Source: F23-D06 sp045600525 | Lineage (GTDB): Bacteria > Bacteroidota > Bacteroidia > Bacteroidales > WCHB1-69 | NCBI GenBank assembly: GCA_045600525.1 | Contig: JAZRYC010000010.1 | Location: 1 to 64,000, forward strand | DNA: 64,000 bases | Reading direction: 5' to 3' | Shown: one piece after another, positions 53,576 to 61,341 of the stretch | How positions within the stretch are numbered: the first letter of the stretch is position 1 | How the letters are laid out: every line of letters starts with the position of its first letter | Position numbers and translations under genes: made by a program | Notes under the pieces: generated by a model | Seen by the model: only the letters and a program-made list of their open reading frames with translations | What the model was told of the DNA's origin: nothing | The model's database searches: none

Positions 53576-54106
53576 ATGGAAACTCAAATCAAAACGGAAA
53601 GACTACTACTCCGTCCCTGGCACGAAAATGACGCGCCGGCCTTGTTCAAATATGCCTCTGACCCAGAAGTCGGGCCGCGCGCGGGCTGGCCGCCCCACCA
53701 AAGCGAAGCCGAAAGTTTGGAATTTATCCGCACCATCTTCCATGGCGAAGGCATGTGGGCCATTGTGCTATTAGAAACAGACGAACCCATTGGCTGCGTC
53801 GGCTATCTGCCGCAGGAAGCAAGCAACATCCCCATTGACGAAAACGAAGCCGAAGTCGGCTATTGGGTCGGCAAGCCCCATTGGAACAAAGGCTTCTGCA
53901 CAGAAGCCCTGCACGCCGTGGTGGAATACTGCTTCTGCGAGAAGGGCTTTGCCACACTTTGGGGCGACTACTTCATCGACAATCCCGCATCCCGCAGAGT
54001 GATGGAGAAGTGCGGCTTCACCGACTGCGACATCGAAACCGAATGCCCCAAGCTCTTAGTGGGCAGAGACAAGAAAGTGCGCGTGATGAAATTAAGGAAT
54101 CGGTAA
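53576..54106 (+). CDS. GNAT-family N-acetyltransferase (RimJ/RimL-like)
   Basis: A 176-residue acetyl-CoA-dependent transferase. It starts METQIKTERLLLRPWHENDA, typical of the RimJ/RimL branch, and contains the acetyl-CoA binding region VGYWVGKPHWNKGFCTEALHAVVEYCF and NPASRRVMEKCGF near the end. Substrate (ribosomal protein, small amine or antibiotic) cannot be told. Downstream of the CAT-like gene in the same direction, probably co-transcribed. Confidence 0.92.
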   Translation: METQIKTERLLLRPWHENDAPALFKYASDPEVGPRAGWPPHQSEAESLEFIRTIFHGEGMWAIVLLETDEPIGCVGYLPQEASNIPIDENEAEVGYWVGKPHWNKGFCTEALHAVVEYCFCEKGFATLWGDYFIDNPASRRVMEKCGFTDCDIETECPKLLVGRDKKVRVMKLRNR

Positions 54107-54116
54107 TGAAAATTTT

Positions 54117-54124
54117 TATTTTTG
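54117..54124 (+). promoter_or_regulatory. -7 element of the 54154 lipoprotein gene
   Basis: TATTTTTG followed by CC, 30 bases before the ATG at 54154. Confidence 0.62.
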
Positions 54125-54153
54125 CCACCCACAATTTTTAATCAAACTCCATT

Positions 54154-55380
54154 ATGAACCACAAGCTATTCCCACATTTCGTCCCAGCCATACTGCCTTT
54201 CCTGCTGGTCCTAATAGCGTGCCAACAGCCTAAGGCTCAAGACGTCACCATTCAACAGCTTCGCCAAGCGGATCTCTCGCAATCTATCATCTGCCACGAC
54301 ACGGTGTTTGCGGAACCCGAAATATGGATTGACAGCACAAATACTTACGCCACCGAAGATTCTTTGTGCCTCATAAAATTCGGCCATACAGAACCTATTG
54401 GCTATCGTGGCCCCAATTTTCAAAGATTCTATATCCATTACAACAATGTGAAACATCTCGGTAATGGCGACTATCTGGTGAACGGATACACGCGATGCCG
54501 CGACACTATCCGCTATTTCTCTGGTCATATCGTACTGGATTCCGCTACTACATACAAAGATTGGGAATTTCCCGAATTAGCGGAAGAAGAAGGTACCATC
54601 TTTGCCCATTATGTTTTCAACGAAGACACCAACTGCACGGGTGCCGGCATTCTATCCGGACGGGCCTCTTTCGACTATGTCAGGCGTCGCGGGCGATATT
54701 ACTATGATGCCTTTGGGGCCGTTGCCGACGGCTACTGCAACAACCAGTACGAAGGTACCTGGACATCGTACGATTTGAAACAAAAGGAAAAATGCAACTG
54801 GGGCGACTTTCGCATTCCGGACTCCGAAGCGCTTGATACGGGAGTTGCAGAGTTCTATCCCCATGAAAAATATGTTGATTTTGGGTGGAAACTTTATGAT
54901 GAACTTTTGTATGCACATTGGGGGACGCCACAATATGACTCCCTTCGAAAATTCAATGAAGTAGATGAAACATGGTGGATGCACATTCAAGATTACACCA
55001 CGCCCTACGCCACGCGACTGCGAGCATTGTTGCGTACACCCAAAGAGGAAATCACTGCTGCAGCACTTTGCGATATCATCCCATTCAGTGAATTGGAGAT
55101 GAGTATTTATTACAATATTGTTGAAATAGAAGAAGATACCACCAAGCCTTTTGATCTCACAGAAATTATTCGTAAGTACGCGGCGGCCGATAGTGCGAAC
55201 GTGTTGGAAGCCTATATGCGTATGGGAGAGTATGTAGATGGAGAATTAGCCGAGGCGGTCTTTGACGATTACATCTATTTGTATCATCATCTGCCCCAAC
55301 GTTTTGCCCAATTACGCAAACTCAGAAGCAAACGGTGGAATGGCGCATTTAATGAGTGGCGGAAATATTATGACGAATGA
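54154..55380 (+). CDS. Lipoprotein of unknown function
   Basis: A 408-residue protein with a lipoprotein-type signal (FVPAILPFLLVLIAC, Cys24). The first ~250 residues are beta-rich with MORN-like or wedge-like segments (GYRGPNFQRFYIHYNN, YEGTWTSYDLKQKEK), and the last ~150 are predicted helical (ITAAALCDIIPFSELEMS, IIRKYAAADSANVLEAYMRMGEYVDG). No family recognised. Own promoter at 54117 and a shared bidirectional terminator at 55451. Confidence 0.75.
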   Translation: MNHKLFPHFVPAILPFLLVLIACQQPKAQDVTIQQLRQADLSQSIICHDTVFAEPEIWIDSTNTYATEDSLCLIKFGHTEPIGYRGPNFQRFYIHYNNVKHLGNGDYLVNGYTRCRDTIRYFSGHIVLDSATTYKDWEFPELAEEEGTIFAHYVFNEDTNCTGAGILSGRASFDYVRRRGRYYYDAFGAVADGYCNNQYEGTWTSYDLKQKEKCNWGDFRIPDSEALDTGVAEFYPHEKYVDFGWKLYDELLYAHWGTPQYDSLRKFNEVDETWWMHIQDYTTPYATRLRALLRTPKEEITAAALCDIIPFSELEMSIYYNIVEIEEDTTKPFDLTEIIRKYAAADSANVLEAYMRMGEYVDGELAEAVFDDYIYLYHHLPQRFAQLRKLRSKRWNGAFNEWRKYYDE

Positions 55381-55450
55381 TGATTTGACATGCCTTTGGG
55401 TCGCCAGCGTTGAGCTGCCCTAAACAAAGGTGATGTTCTGCGCAAAACAC

Positions 55451-55482
55451 AAAGCGGGGCCGATGTTGATCGGCCCCGCTTT
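55451..55482. terminator. Bidirectional terminator between lipoprotein and rubrerythrin
   Basis: Perfect 14-bp stem AAAGCGGGGCCGAT / ATCGGCCCCGCTTT with a GTTG loop between convergent genes; T tract short on both sides. Confidence 0.85.
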
Positions 55483-55504
55483 ATTCATTTCGTTTCTGTA
55501 ACAA

Positions 55505-56161
55505 TTAGTAGTTTTCGAGGTGAATTTCAAAATAGGATTGCGGATGAGCACAGGTAGGACATACTTCCGGAGCTTTGGTGCCCACTACGATATGACCGCA
55601 GTTGCGGCATTCCCAAACCTTAACTTCGCTCTTTTCAAATACTTGAGCGGTTTCCACATTCTTCAATAAAGCGCGATAGCGTTCCTCGTGGCGTTTTTCA
55701 ATAGCAGCCACCAGGCGGAATTTCTTAGCTAATTCAGCAAAGCCTTCAGCTTCTGCAGTCTTTGCAACACCTTCGTACATATCGGTCCATTCGTAGTTTT
55801 CGCCAGCAGCGGCAGCAGCCAAGTTTTCAGCAGTGTTGCCAATGCCATTCAATTCCTTGAACCACATTTTGGCATGTTCTTTTTCATTGTCAGCTGTTTG
55901 CAGGAAAAGAGCTGCGATTTGTTCGTAACCTTCTTTCTTTGCTTTGGAAGCAAAATAGGTGTACTTGTTTCTAGCCATTGCTTCACCAGCGAAAGCGCCT
56001 TCCAAATTCTTTTCCGTTTGCGTGCCAGCATACGGATTGGACTTCGTTTCCGTTACAACTTCCAAGTCGTTACCAGACTTACGGCAACGAGGACATACAG
56101 CTTCCTGTCCATCAGCGACTTCAAAAACTTCGCCGCAAACTTTACATTTGTACTTTGTCAT
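55505..56161 (-). CDS. rbr: Rubrerythrin with two rubredoxin-like ends
   Basis: Peroxide-reducing diiron protein of anaerobes. The 218 residues begin with a rubredoxin-like zinc/iron knuckle (YKCKVCGEVFEV ... AVCPRCRKSG), continue with a ferritin-like four-helix domain carrying the diiron ligands (NLEGAFAGEAMARNKYTYFA; DNEKEHAKMWF; EKRHEERYRAL) and end with a classical rubredoxin site (WECRNCGHIVVG ... EVCPTCAHPQSYFE). The double-rubredoxin arrangement is longer than the ~190-residue standard form. perR lies just upstream on the same strand with a palindrome in between, suggesting peroxide control. Confidence 0.95.
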   Translation of the reverse strand: MTKYKCKVCGEVFEVADGQEAVCPRCRKSGNDLEVVTETKSNPYAGTQTEKNLEGAFAGEAMARNKYTYFASKAKKEGYEQIAALFLQTADNEKEHAKMWFKELNGIGNTAENLAAAAAGENYEWTDMYEGVAKTAEAEGFAELAKKFRLVAAIEKRHEERYRALLKNVETAQVFEKSEVKVWECRNCGHIVVGTKAPEVCPTCAHPQSYFEIHLENY

Positions 56162-56177
56162 AATTTTCTTTTTTAAG

Positions 56178-56189
56178 TATTACGTAATA
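56178..56189 (-). promoter_or_regulatory. 12-bp palindrome upstream of rubrerythrin
   Basis: TATTACGTAATA is a perfect palindrome, 16 bases before the rubrerythrin start; shares the TAAT/ATTA core with the perR operator at 56633. A candidate second PerR site. Confidence 0.4.
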
Positions 56190-56202
56190 AAATAGATTAT
56201 TG

Positions 56203-56628
56203 TTATTCTTTTTCAGACTGGCAATGCGGGCAAATCCCTTTGTAATAAATTTGCGTCTGCTGCACCTCAAAGCCCGTCATTTCATTCATTCCCAAAAGTT
56301 CGACCATCTTACCGCCATTTTTCACAGACACATCAAATATCTTCCCACAACGCATACATTGAAAGTGCGCGTGGGGCTCCATCGTGGCATCCAAACGGAC
56401 ATTTCTCTCATCAATATTCAATAGCTGCACTACCTTCTTTTCTTCAAACAGTTTCAAAGTATTGTAAACCGTTGTCTTCGACAATGTCGGCATAGAAGTA
56501 TGAAGCGCATCGTATACGGCCTCTACCGTAGGGTGATTGCAATTGTCGAGCAAATAGTTCATAATTGCAATGCGCTGAGGAGAAGGACGTACGCCTTTGG
56601 ATAGAAGGTATTCCTGAACGTTTTTCAT
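56203..56628 (-). CDS. perR: Peroxide-responsive Fur-family repressor (PerR-like)
   Basis: A 141-residue Fur-superfamily regulator: winged helix (residues ~10-80, RPSPQRIAIMNYLL ... TTVYNTLKLF), then the dimerisation domain with the structural zinc site C91xxC94 and C133xxC136. The regulatory metal site reads H32, D80, H86, H88 and D99 (GKIFDV); an Asp at this last position is the PerR-type residue, where Fur has Glu. With Fe2+ it would sense H2O2 by His oxidation and derepress rubrerythrin and related genes. A perfect operator palindrome lies five bases upstream of its start, so it is probably autoregulated. Confidence 0.92.
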   Translation of the reverse strand: MKNVQEYLLSKGVRPSPQRIAIMNYLLDNCNHPTVEAVYDALHTSMPTLSKTTVYNTLKLFEEKKVVQLLNIDERNVRLDATMEPHAHFQCMRCGKIFDVSVKNGGKMVELLGMNEMTGFEVQQTQIYYKGICPHCQSEKE

Positions 56629-56632
56629 AAAA

Positions 56633-56649
56633 TTTGTAATGATTACAAA
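56633..56649 (-). promoter_or_regulatory. PerR operator candidate
   Basis: TTTGTAAT-G-ATTACAAA is a perfect 17-bp inverted repeat resembling a Per box. It lies between the -7 element at 56663 and the perR ATG, covering the likely transcription start. Confidence 0.75.
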
Positions 56650-56662
56650 AATAAAACGATTG

Positions 56663-56670
56663 CAAAAATA
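56663..56670 (-). promoter_or_regulatory. -7 element (minus) of perR
   Basis: Reverse complement TATTTTTG followed by CAA; a second match at 56646-56653 overlaps the operator. Confidence 0.55.
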
Positions 56671-56713
56671 GTAAATTTTACAACATCCAAAAATCTTTTG
56701 TGAAAATTCGCCT

Positions 56714-56747
56714 ATTATTCCGCAAGTTCATAAACATTATTCCGCAA
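56714..56747 (+). promoter_or_regulatory. Two-turn direct repeat in the msr promoter
   Basis: ATTATTCCGCAA occurs twice (56714-56725 and 56736-56747), identical over 12 bases and 22 bases apart, i.e. on the same face of the helix. The downstream copy ends seven bases before the -7 element, so a bound protein would contact or block RNA polymerase. Confidence 0.6.
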
Positions 56748-56753
56748 AAGGAG

Positions 56754-56761
56754 TATTTTTG
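56754..56761 (+). promoter_or_regulatory. -7 element of the methionine-sulfoxide-reductase fusion
   Basis: TATTTTTG followed by CCAC, 71 bases before the ATG at 56832. Confidence 0.62.
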
Positions 56762-56831
56762 CCACTGCTTTATAAGTCTTCGTCAATTATATTTTAGCTG
56801 CCGAGGATCAAGATTTTGAAATACAGATTAA

Positions 56832-57800
56832 ATGATGCAGACCATAACAAACGGTAAAAAAGAAAAATACTCCACCTTACTGTCCATAGTTCGTTCGTTG
56901 ATGGAGGGTGAAAGTGACGATATTGCCAAAATGGCCAACCTTGCTGCCTTATTGCACCGCGAATTTGGATTCTGGTGGACGGGGTTCTATCGCGTGATCG
57001 ATAACGAATTGGTGCTCGGACCGTTTCAAGGGCCGCTCGCCTGCACGCACATCGCATACGGGAAAGGCGTGTGCGGAACGGCCTGGCAGCAGCAGCAGAC
57101 TCTTGTTGTGCCCGATGTGGAAAAATTCCCAGGACACATCGCCTGCTCTTCCGAATCGCGAAGCGAAATCGTCGTGCCCGTTTGGAACAACAGACATATC
57201 GTGGCTGTGCTGGATATTGACAGTCGTGAATTGGGCACTTTCGATGAGGTTGACCAGCATTATTTGGAGCAGATTGTTGCCTGTCTTTACGATGCGGAGC
57301 GGGAAATATGGTTCGCGGCGGGATGCTTCTGGGGAGCGCAGAAGTTCTTCAAAATGGTGGACGGCGTGACGTTCACCGAAGTGGGATTTGCCAACGGAAA
57401 TACCGAAAACCCATCGTACAAAGAGGTCTACACAGACACCACAGGCCATGCCGAGTGTGTACATATCCGCTACAATCCTAATATCGTAACATTGAATGAA
57501 TTGGCAGAACTTTACTTCAAAATCATCGATCCATTGAGTTTGAACAAACAGGGCGAAGACGAAGGTACGCGCTACCGTACCGGCGTCTATTATTCTAACA
57601 ATCAGGATTTCGAAACTCTGCAGGCGGTTTTCAAAAAACAAGAATCCGCCTTAGGTTCCAAACTGATGGTGGAATTATTGCCCTTGCAATGTTTTTACAC
57701 CGCAGAGGAATACCATCAGGACTATCTTGACAAAAATCCCAACGGCTACTGCCACTTGAGTCAGGAAGTTTTTGAATGGGCGAAAAAGAAGCAGAAATAG
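56832..57800 (+). CDS. Natural fusion of free-methionine-(R)-sulfoxide reductase (GAF, MsrC) and MsrA
   Basis: A 322-residue two-enzyme protein. Residues ~10-155 are a GAF-type fRMsr with all three catalytic/recycling cysteines at the correct spacing: Cys71 (PLACTH), Cys81 (GKGVCGTAW) and Cys105 (GHIACSSESRSEIV), corresponding to Cys84, 94 and 118 of the E. coli enzyme. The MsrA part begins directly after (REIWFAAGCFWGAQK, catalytic Cys165) and ends with AEEYHQDYLDKNPNGYCHLSQ, where Cys307 is a probable resolving residue. Together they would repair free Met-R-O and peptide or free Met-S-O, both diastereomers. No MsrB domain is present. Thioredoxin-dependent, cytoplasmic (no signal peptide). 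Confidence 0.92.
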   Translation: MMQTITNGKKEKYSTLLSIVRSLMEGESDDIAKMANLAALLHREFGFWWTGFYRVIDNELVLGPFQGPLACTHIAYGKGVCGTAWQQQQTLVVPDVEKFPGHIACSSESRSEIVVPVWNNRHIVAVLDIDSRELGTFDEVDQHYLEQIVACLYDAEREIWFAAGCFWGAQKFFKMVDGVTFTEVGFANGNTENPSYKEVYTDTTGHAECVHIRYNPNIVTLNELAELYFKIIDPLSLNKQGEDEGTRYRTGVYYSNNQDFETLQAVFKKQESALGSKLMVELLPLQCFYTAEEYHQDYLDKNPNGYCHLSQEVFEWAKKKQK

Positions 57801-57813
57801 AAGAAAAATTTGA

Positions 57814-57821
57814 TATTTTTG
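57814..57821 (+). promoter_or_regulatory. -7 element of ybjQ
   Basis: TATTTTTG followed by CC, with an 87-base leader before the ATG at 57909. Confidence 0.6.
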
Positions 57822-57908
57822 CCATCAAATAAGATAATAACATGGCTTTGCCCATTAAGCATAATGCTCTTATGACAAAGCAAATATTAACCTATAAAAC
57901 ACAACATT

Positions 57909-58229
57909 ATGATTTTAACAACAACTCCCACCATTGAAGGAAAACAAATCGTAGAATACAAAGGCGTCGTGTTTGGCGAGGTCGTTGCCGGCGTGAACTT
58001 TATGAAAGACATTGGCGCCAGCCTCCGCAACATCTTCGGCGGTCGCTCCCAATCGTACGAAGGCGAGCTGATAGATGCACGCAAAAATGCCATGGAGGAG
58101 ATGTCCCAACGTGCCGCTCAATTGGGTGCCAACGCCGTAGTGGGCATTGATATCGATTACGAAGTGCTCGGTGCTGATAACGGAATGATGATGGTCATTG
58201 CCTCCGGCACGGCAGTTGTGGTTCGTTAA
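57909..58229 (+). CDS. YbjQ/UPF0145-family protein
   Basis: A 106-residue YbjQ-type protein: ILTTTPTIEGKQIVEYKGVVFGEVVAG, DIGASLRNIFGGRSQSYE, ARKNAMEEMSQRAAQLGANAVVGIDIDYEVLG. The fold forms pentameric rings in known structures; function unknown, sometimes described as heavy-metal-binding. 46 bases after its stop the restriction-modification gene begins, so they might be co-transcribed. Confidence 0.93.
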   Translation: MILTTTPTIEGKQIVEYKGVVFGEVVAGVNFMKDIGASLRNIFGGRSQSYEGELIDARKNAMEEMSQRAAQLGANAVVGIDIDYEVLGADNGMMMVIASGTAVVVR

Positions 58230-58275
58230 AACACCTTTGATTGCTATTTTGTAATTTTATGAAAATAAATTATTT

Positions 58276-61221
58276 ATGATGATATCTAAACAACAATTAG
58301 CCGCAAAGTCATTCGCTGAGGAATGGAAAAATCGTGGAGACGAAAAAAGTGAAACGCAATTGTTTTGGATGTCGCTGCTACAGTATGTGTTTGGGATCGT
58401 TGAGCCGCAGAAGTTCATTGAGTTTGAAAAGCGTGTGCAGCTCACACACGTCAGCTTTATCGATGCGTACATCCCGGCTACAAAAGTACTGATTGAGCAA
58501 AAATCTTTTGATATTGATTTGCACAAAGGCTACAAGCAGAGTGACGGTTCGATACTTACGCCTTTTCAGCAGGCCAAACGCTATGCTAATGAACTGCCTT
58601 ATTCGATGCGTCCGCGTTGGGTAGTGGTAAGCAATTTTCAGTCGATTTTGGTCTATGATATGGAAAATCCGAATGGAGAGCCTTTTGAAATTCTTCTAGA
58701 AAATCTTGACAAAGAGTATTATCGGCTCTCATTTCTGACCAATACCGGAAATGCCCATCTGCAAAAGGAAATGGAGGTGAGTATCAAGGCTGGTGACTTG
58801 GTGGGTAAAATTTATGATGCGCTGCTACCGCAGTACAAGGATCCCACCAGCGCCGAAACCCTCCACAGCTTGAATATGCTCTGCGTGCGTCTGGTGTTCT
58901 GTCTGTATGCCGAAGATGCGGGCGTTTTCGGGAAACGCAGTATGTTTCACGACTATATGTCGGAATTCGATGCCCGCAATTTCCGCCGCGCGCTAATTGA
59001 CTTGTTTAAAGTTTTAGACACCAAAGTTGAAGACCGAGACCCGTATATGGATGAAGCGCTATCGGCCTTCCCGTATGTGAATGGCGGTCTGTTTTCGGAT
59101 TGCAACGTCGAGATTCCGAATTTCACCGACGAACTGCGCGCGCTGATTTTGGAAAAGGCGTCCGACGATTTCGACTGGAGCGAAATCAGTCCCACCATTT
59201 TCGGTGCCGTATTCGAATCGACATTGAATCCGGTGACGCGCCGTTCGGGCGGTATGCACTATACCTCTATCGAAAACATCCATAAAGTTATCGACCCGCT
59301 GTTCTTTAATGATTTGCGCCGCGAGTTGGATGAAATAAAAGCGGAGAAAGTAGGAAAATTGCAAACGAAAAAGGCAGCGGAATTCCAGATGAAACTTTCA
59401 AAACTGAAATTTCTGGATCCTGCCTGCGGAAGTGGCAACTTTCTGACGGAGACTTACCTGTCGCTGCGCCGTTTGGAAAATGAGGCCATCCGTCTTCAGA
59501 CTAAGGGACAGGTACAAATGGGTTTGGAAGAAACCAATCCGGTGAAAGTCTCCATTCATCAGTCCTATGGCATCGAAATCAACGATTTCGCGGCAGATGT
59601 CGCAACCACCGCATTGTGGATTGCCGAGAGCCAGATGCTGAAGGAAACCTCCACCATCGTGGACTTCGATTTGGATATGCTACCGCTAAAAACCTACCAC
59701 AATATCAAGAAGGGCAACGCGTTGCGCCTGTCATGGACCGAATGGCCTATCGCTGAAAAGCGTACAGCCATCATTGCAAAGCAAACCAATGTCTATCCAT
59801 TACAGGATGCACCGGTAACAACTGCCAATGAACCGACCGTTCAATACAATAATATTGATTTATACAGCGACGAAATCAATCTGCATCCCAAGCGTAAAGA
59901 GCCCGCGACATATCACGTAGATTTTGATTACATTATGGGAAATCCGCCGTTTGTTGGTGCAAGATTGATGTCGGAAAGCCAAAAGCAAGATATGTTGGAA
60001 GTCTTCGGAAAGAAGTGGAAAAACATTGGGAATATGGATTACGTTTCTGCTTGGTATTATAAAGCGGCAAAAGTTATGTTGAGTAGCGATAGTCATACGG
60101 CTTTGGTTTCCACCAACAGCATAACGCAGGGCGAGCAGGTTGCCAATCTTTGGAAACCGCTGTTTGAAAAATTCGGCATTCATATCGATTTCGCCTATCG
60201 AACTTTCCGATGGGACAGCGAATCAACATTAAAAGCGCACGTCCACTGCGTCGTAATTGGATTTTCGAGATGCGAAAGCGAAACGAAAACGATATTTACA
60301 GAGTCATCTTCCCTTCAAGCACAAAATATTAATCCGTATCTAATTGATGCGGAAACAGTTTGGATTGAAAGTAGAAAATATCCATTATGCGATGTGCCGG
60401 AAATTGGTATAGGAAACAAACCTATTGATGGTGGCAATTATTTGTTTACAGAAGAAGAAATGCGTGCCTTCATTAAGAAGGAACCCAAATCAGAACCTTA
60501 TTTCAAAAAATGGATAGGTGCAGATGAATTTATCAATGGTTGGTACCGATATTGTCTTTGGCTGGGAGATTGTTCCCCCGCAGAAATTCGTTCAATGCCA
60601 GAATGCTTCAAACGAGTTCAGGCTGTACGCGATTTCCGCTTGGCCAGCAAGAGCGAGGGAACACGTAAACTTGCCGACAAACCTACTCGCTTTCACGTAG
60701 AAAATATGCCAAAGGGGAATTATATTGTTATTCCAGAAACATCTTCTGAAAAAAGAAAATATACACCTATCGGCTTTTTGACACCAGATATTCTTTGTAG
60801 TAATGCAATAAGGTTAGCACCCAATGCAACCCTCTATCATTTTGGCATTCTGACTTCCAATGTCCATATGGCGTGGATGCGTGTGGTTTGCGGCCGGTTG
60901 AAATCTGATTATCGCTATTCCAAAGATATTGTATATAACAATTTTCCATGGCCTACACCGACAGACGAACAGAAGGCTAAAATTGAGCAAACGGCGCAAG
61001 CCATCCTGGATGCGCGGGCAAAATATCCGGAAAGTTCGTTGGCCGACTTGTACGATGATGTCACAATGCCACCCGAGCTGCGCAAAGCCCATAAGGAAAA
61101 TGATCATGCCGTGATGGCTGCCTACGGTTTCAATGCAACAATTCTATCCTCTAACAATGAATCTCAAATTGTTGCTGAATTATTCAGACTCTATCAAACA
61201 ATAATAGAACAAGAACAATGA
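58276..61221 (+). CDS. MmeI-like type IIL/IIG restriction-modification enzyme (single chain)
   Basis: A 981-residue bifunctional enzyme. N-terminal nuclease of PD-(D/E)XK type: Asp63, Glu74 and Lys76 in FIDAYIPATKVLIEQKS, the same arrangement as MmeI (Asp70/Glu80/Lys82). A helical spacer (~130-330) leads to an N6-adenine methyltransferase with motif I LDPACGSGNF (residues 380-389) and motif IV N556PPF559; the target-recognition domain is ~690-870, followed by a C-terminal helical domain (NNFPWPTPTDEQ...). Such enzymes methylate one strand and cut ~20 bases away, recognising an asymmetric site set by the TRD. No separate R, M or S gene is nearby. The specificity cannot be read from sequence alone. 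Confidence 0.9.
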   Translation: MMISKQQLAAKSFAEEWKNRGDEKSETQLFWMSLLQYVFGIVEPQKFIEFEKRVQLTHVSFIDAYIPATKVLIEQKSFDIDLHKGYKQSDGSILTPFQQAKRYANELPYSMRPRWVVVSNFQSILVYDMENPNGEPFEILLENLDKEYYRLSFLTNTGNAHLQKEMEVSIKAGDLVGKIYDALLPQYKDPTSAETLHSLNMLCVRLVFCLYAEDAGVFGKRSMFHDYMSEFDARNFRRALIDLFKVLDTKVEDRDPYMDEALSAFPYVNGGLFSDCNVEIPNFTDELRALILEKASDDFDWSEISPTIFGAVFESTLNPVTRRSGGMHYTSIENIHKVIDPLFFNDLRRELDEIKAEKVGKLQTKKAAEFQMKLSKLKFLDPACGSGNFLTETYLSLRRLENEAIRLQTKGQVQMGLEETNPVKVSIHQSYGIEINDFAADVATTALWIAESQMLKETSTIVDFDLDMLPLKTYHNIKKGNALRLSWTEWPIAEKRTAIIAKQTNVYPLQDAPVTTANEPTVQYNNIDLYSDEINLHPKRKEPATYHVDFDYIMGNPPFVGARLMSESQKQDMLEVFGKKWKNIGNMDYVSAWYYKAAKVMLSSDSHTALVSTNSITQGEQVANLWKPLFEKFGIHIDFAYRTFRWDSESTLKAHVHCVVIGFSRCESETKTIFTESSSLQAQNINPYLIDAETVWIESRKYPLCDVPEIGIGNKPIDGGNYLFTEEEMRAFIKKEPKSEPYFKKWIGADEFINGWYRYCLWLGDCSPAEIRSMPECFKRVQAVRDFRLASKSEGTRKLADKPTRFHVENMPKGNYIVIPETSSEKRKYTPIGFLTPDILCSNAIRLAPNATLYHFGILTSNVHMAWMRVVCGRLKSDYRYSKDIVYNNFPWPTPTDEQKAKIEQTAQAILDARAKYPESSLADLYDDVTMPPELRKAHKENDHAVMAAYGFNATILSSNNESQIVAELFRLYQTIIEQEQ

Positions 61222-61283
61222 AAAAAGAAAAAATAGATTTCATGACCATATTAAACCTTGCAGAAATTTATCAAGATCAGTAG
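61218..61283 (+). CDS. Tiny ORF overlapping the RM stop codon, probably a remnant
   Basis: ATG overlaps the RM gene's TGA (ATGA); 21 codons (KKEKIDFMTILNLAEIYQDQ) then TAG. Such an overlap is typical of a coupled downstream gene, so this may be the start of a truncated partner. No similarity recognised. Confidence 0.3.
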   Translation: MKKEKIDFMTILNLAEIYQDQ

Positions 61284-61313
61284 GGGTCAGATAGTATAGA
61301 ACTTTATCCTGAA

Positions 61314-61341
61314 CCCTAATCCCTAACCCCTAACCCCTATG
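61314..61341 (+). repeat. Heptamer tandem repeat running into a start codon
   Basis: Four consecutive units CCCTAAT, CCCTAAC, CCCTAAC, CCCTATG; the last contains the ATG of the next gene. TAGGGGT at 61281 is complementary to the ACCCCTA within the repeats. Confidence 0.8.

Noticed and set aside
57842..57937. 31-codon upstream ORF overlapping the ybjQ start
   Set aside because: Out of frame, no distinct initiation signal, and the peptide has no leader-peptide features such as runs of a regulatory amino acid. The small inverted repeat at 57858-57868 inside it is too short to support regulation.
61314..61341. Short CRISPR-like or telomere array
   Set aside because: Only four seven-base units without spacers; it is a simple tandem repeat, not a CRISPR array or a true telomere.
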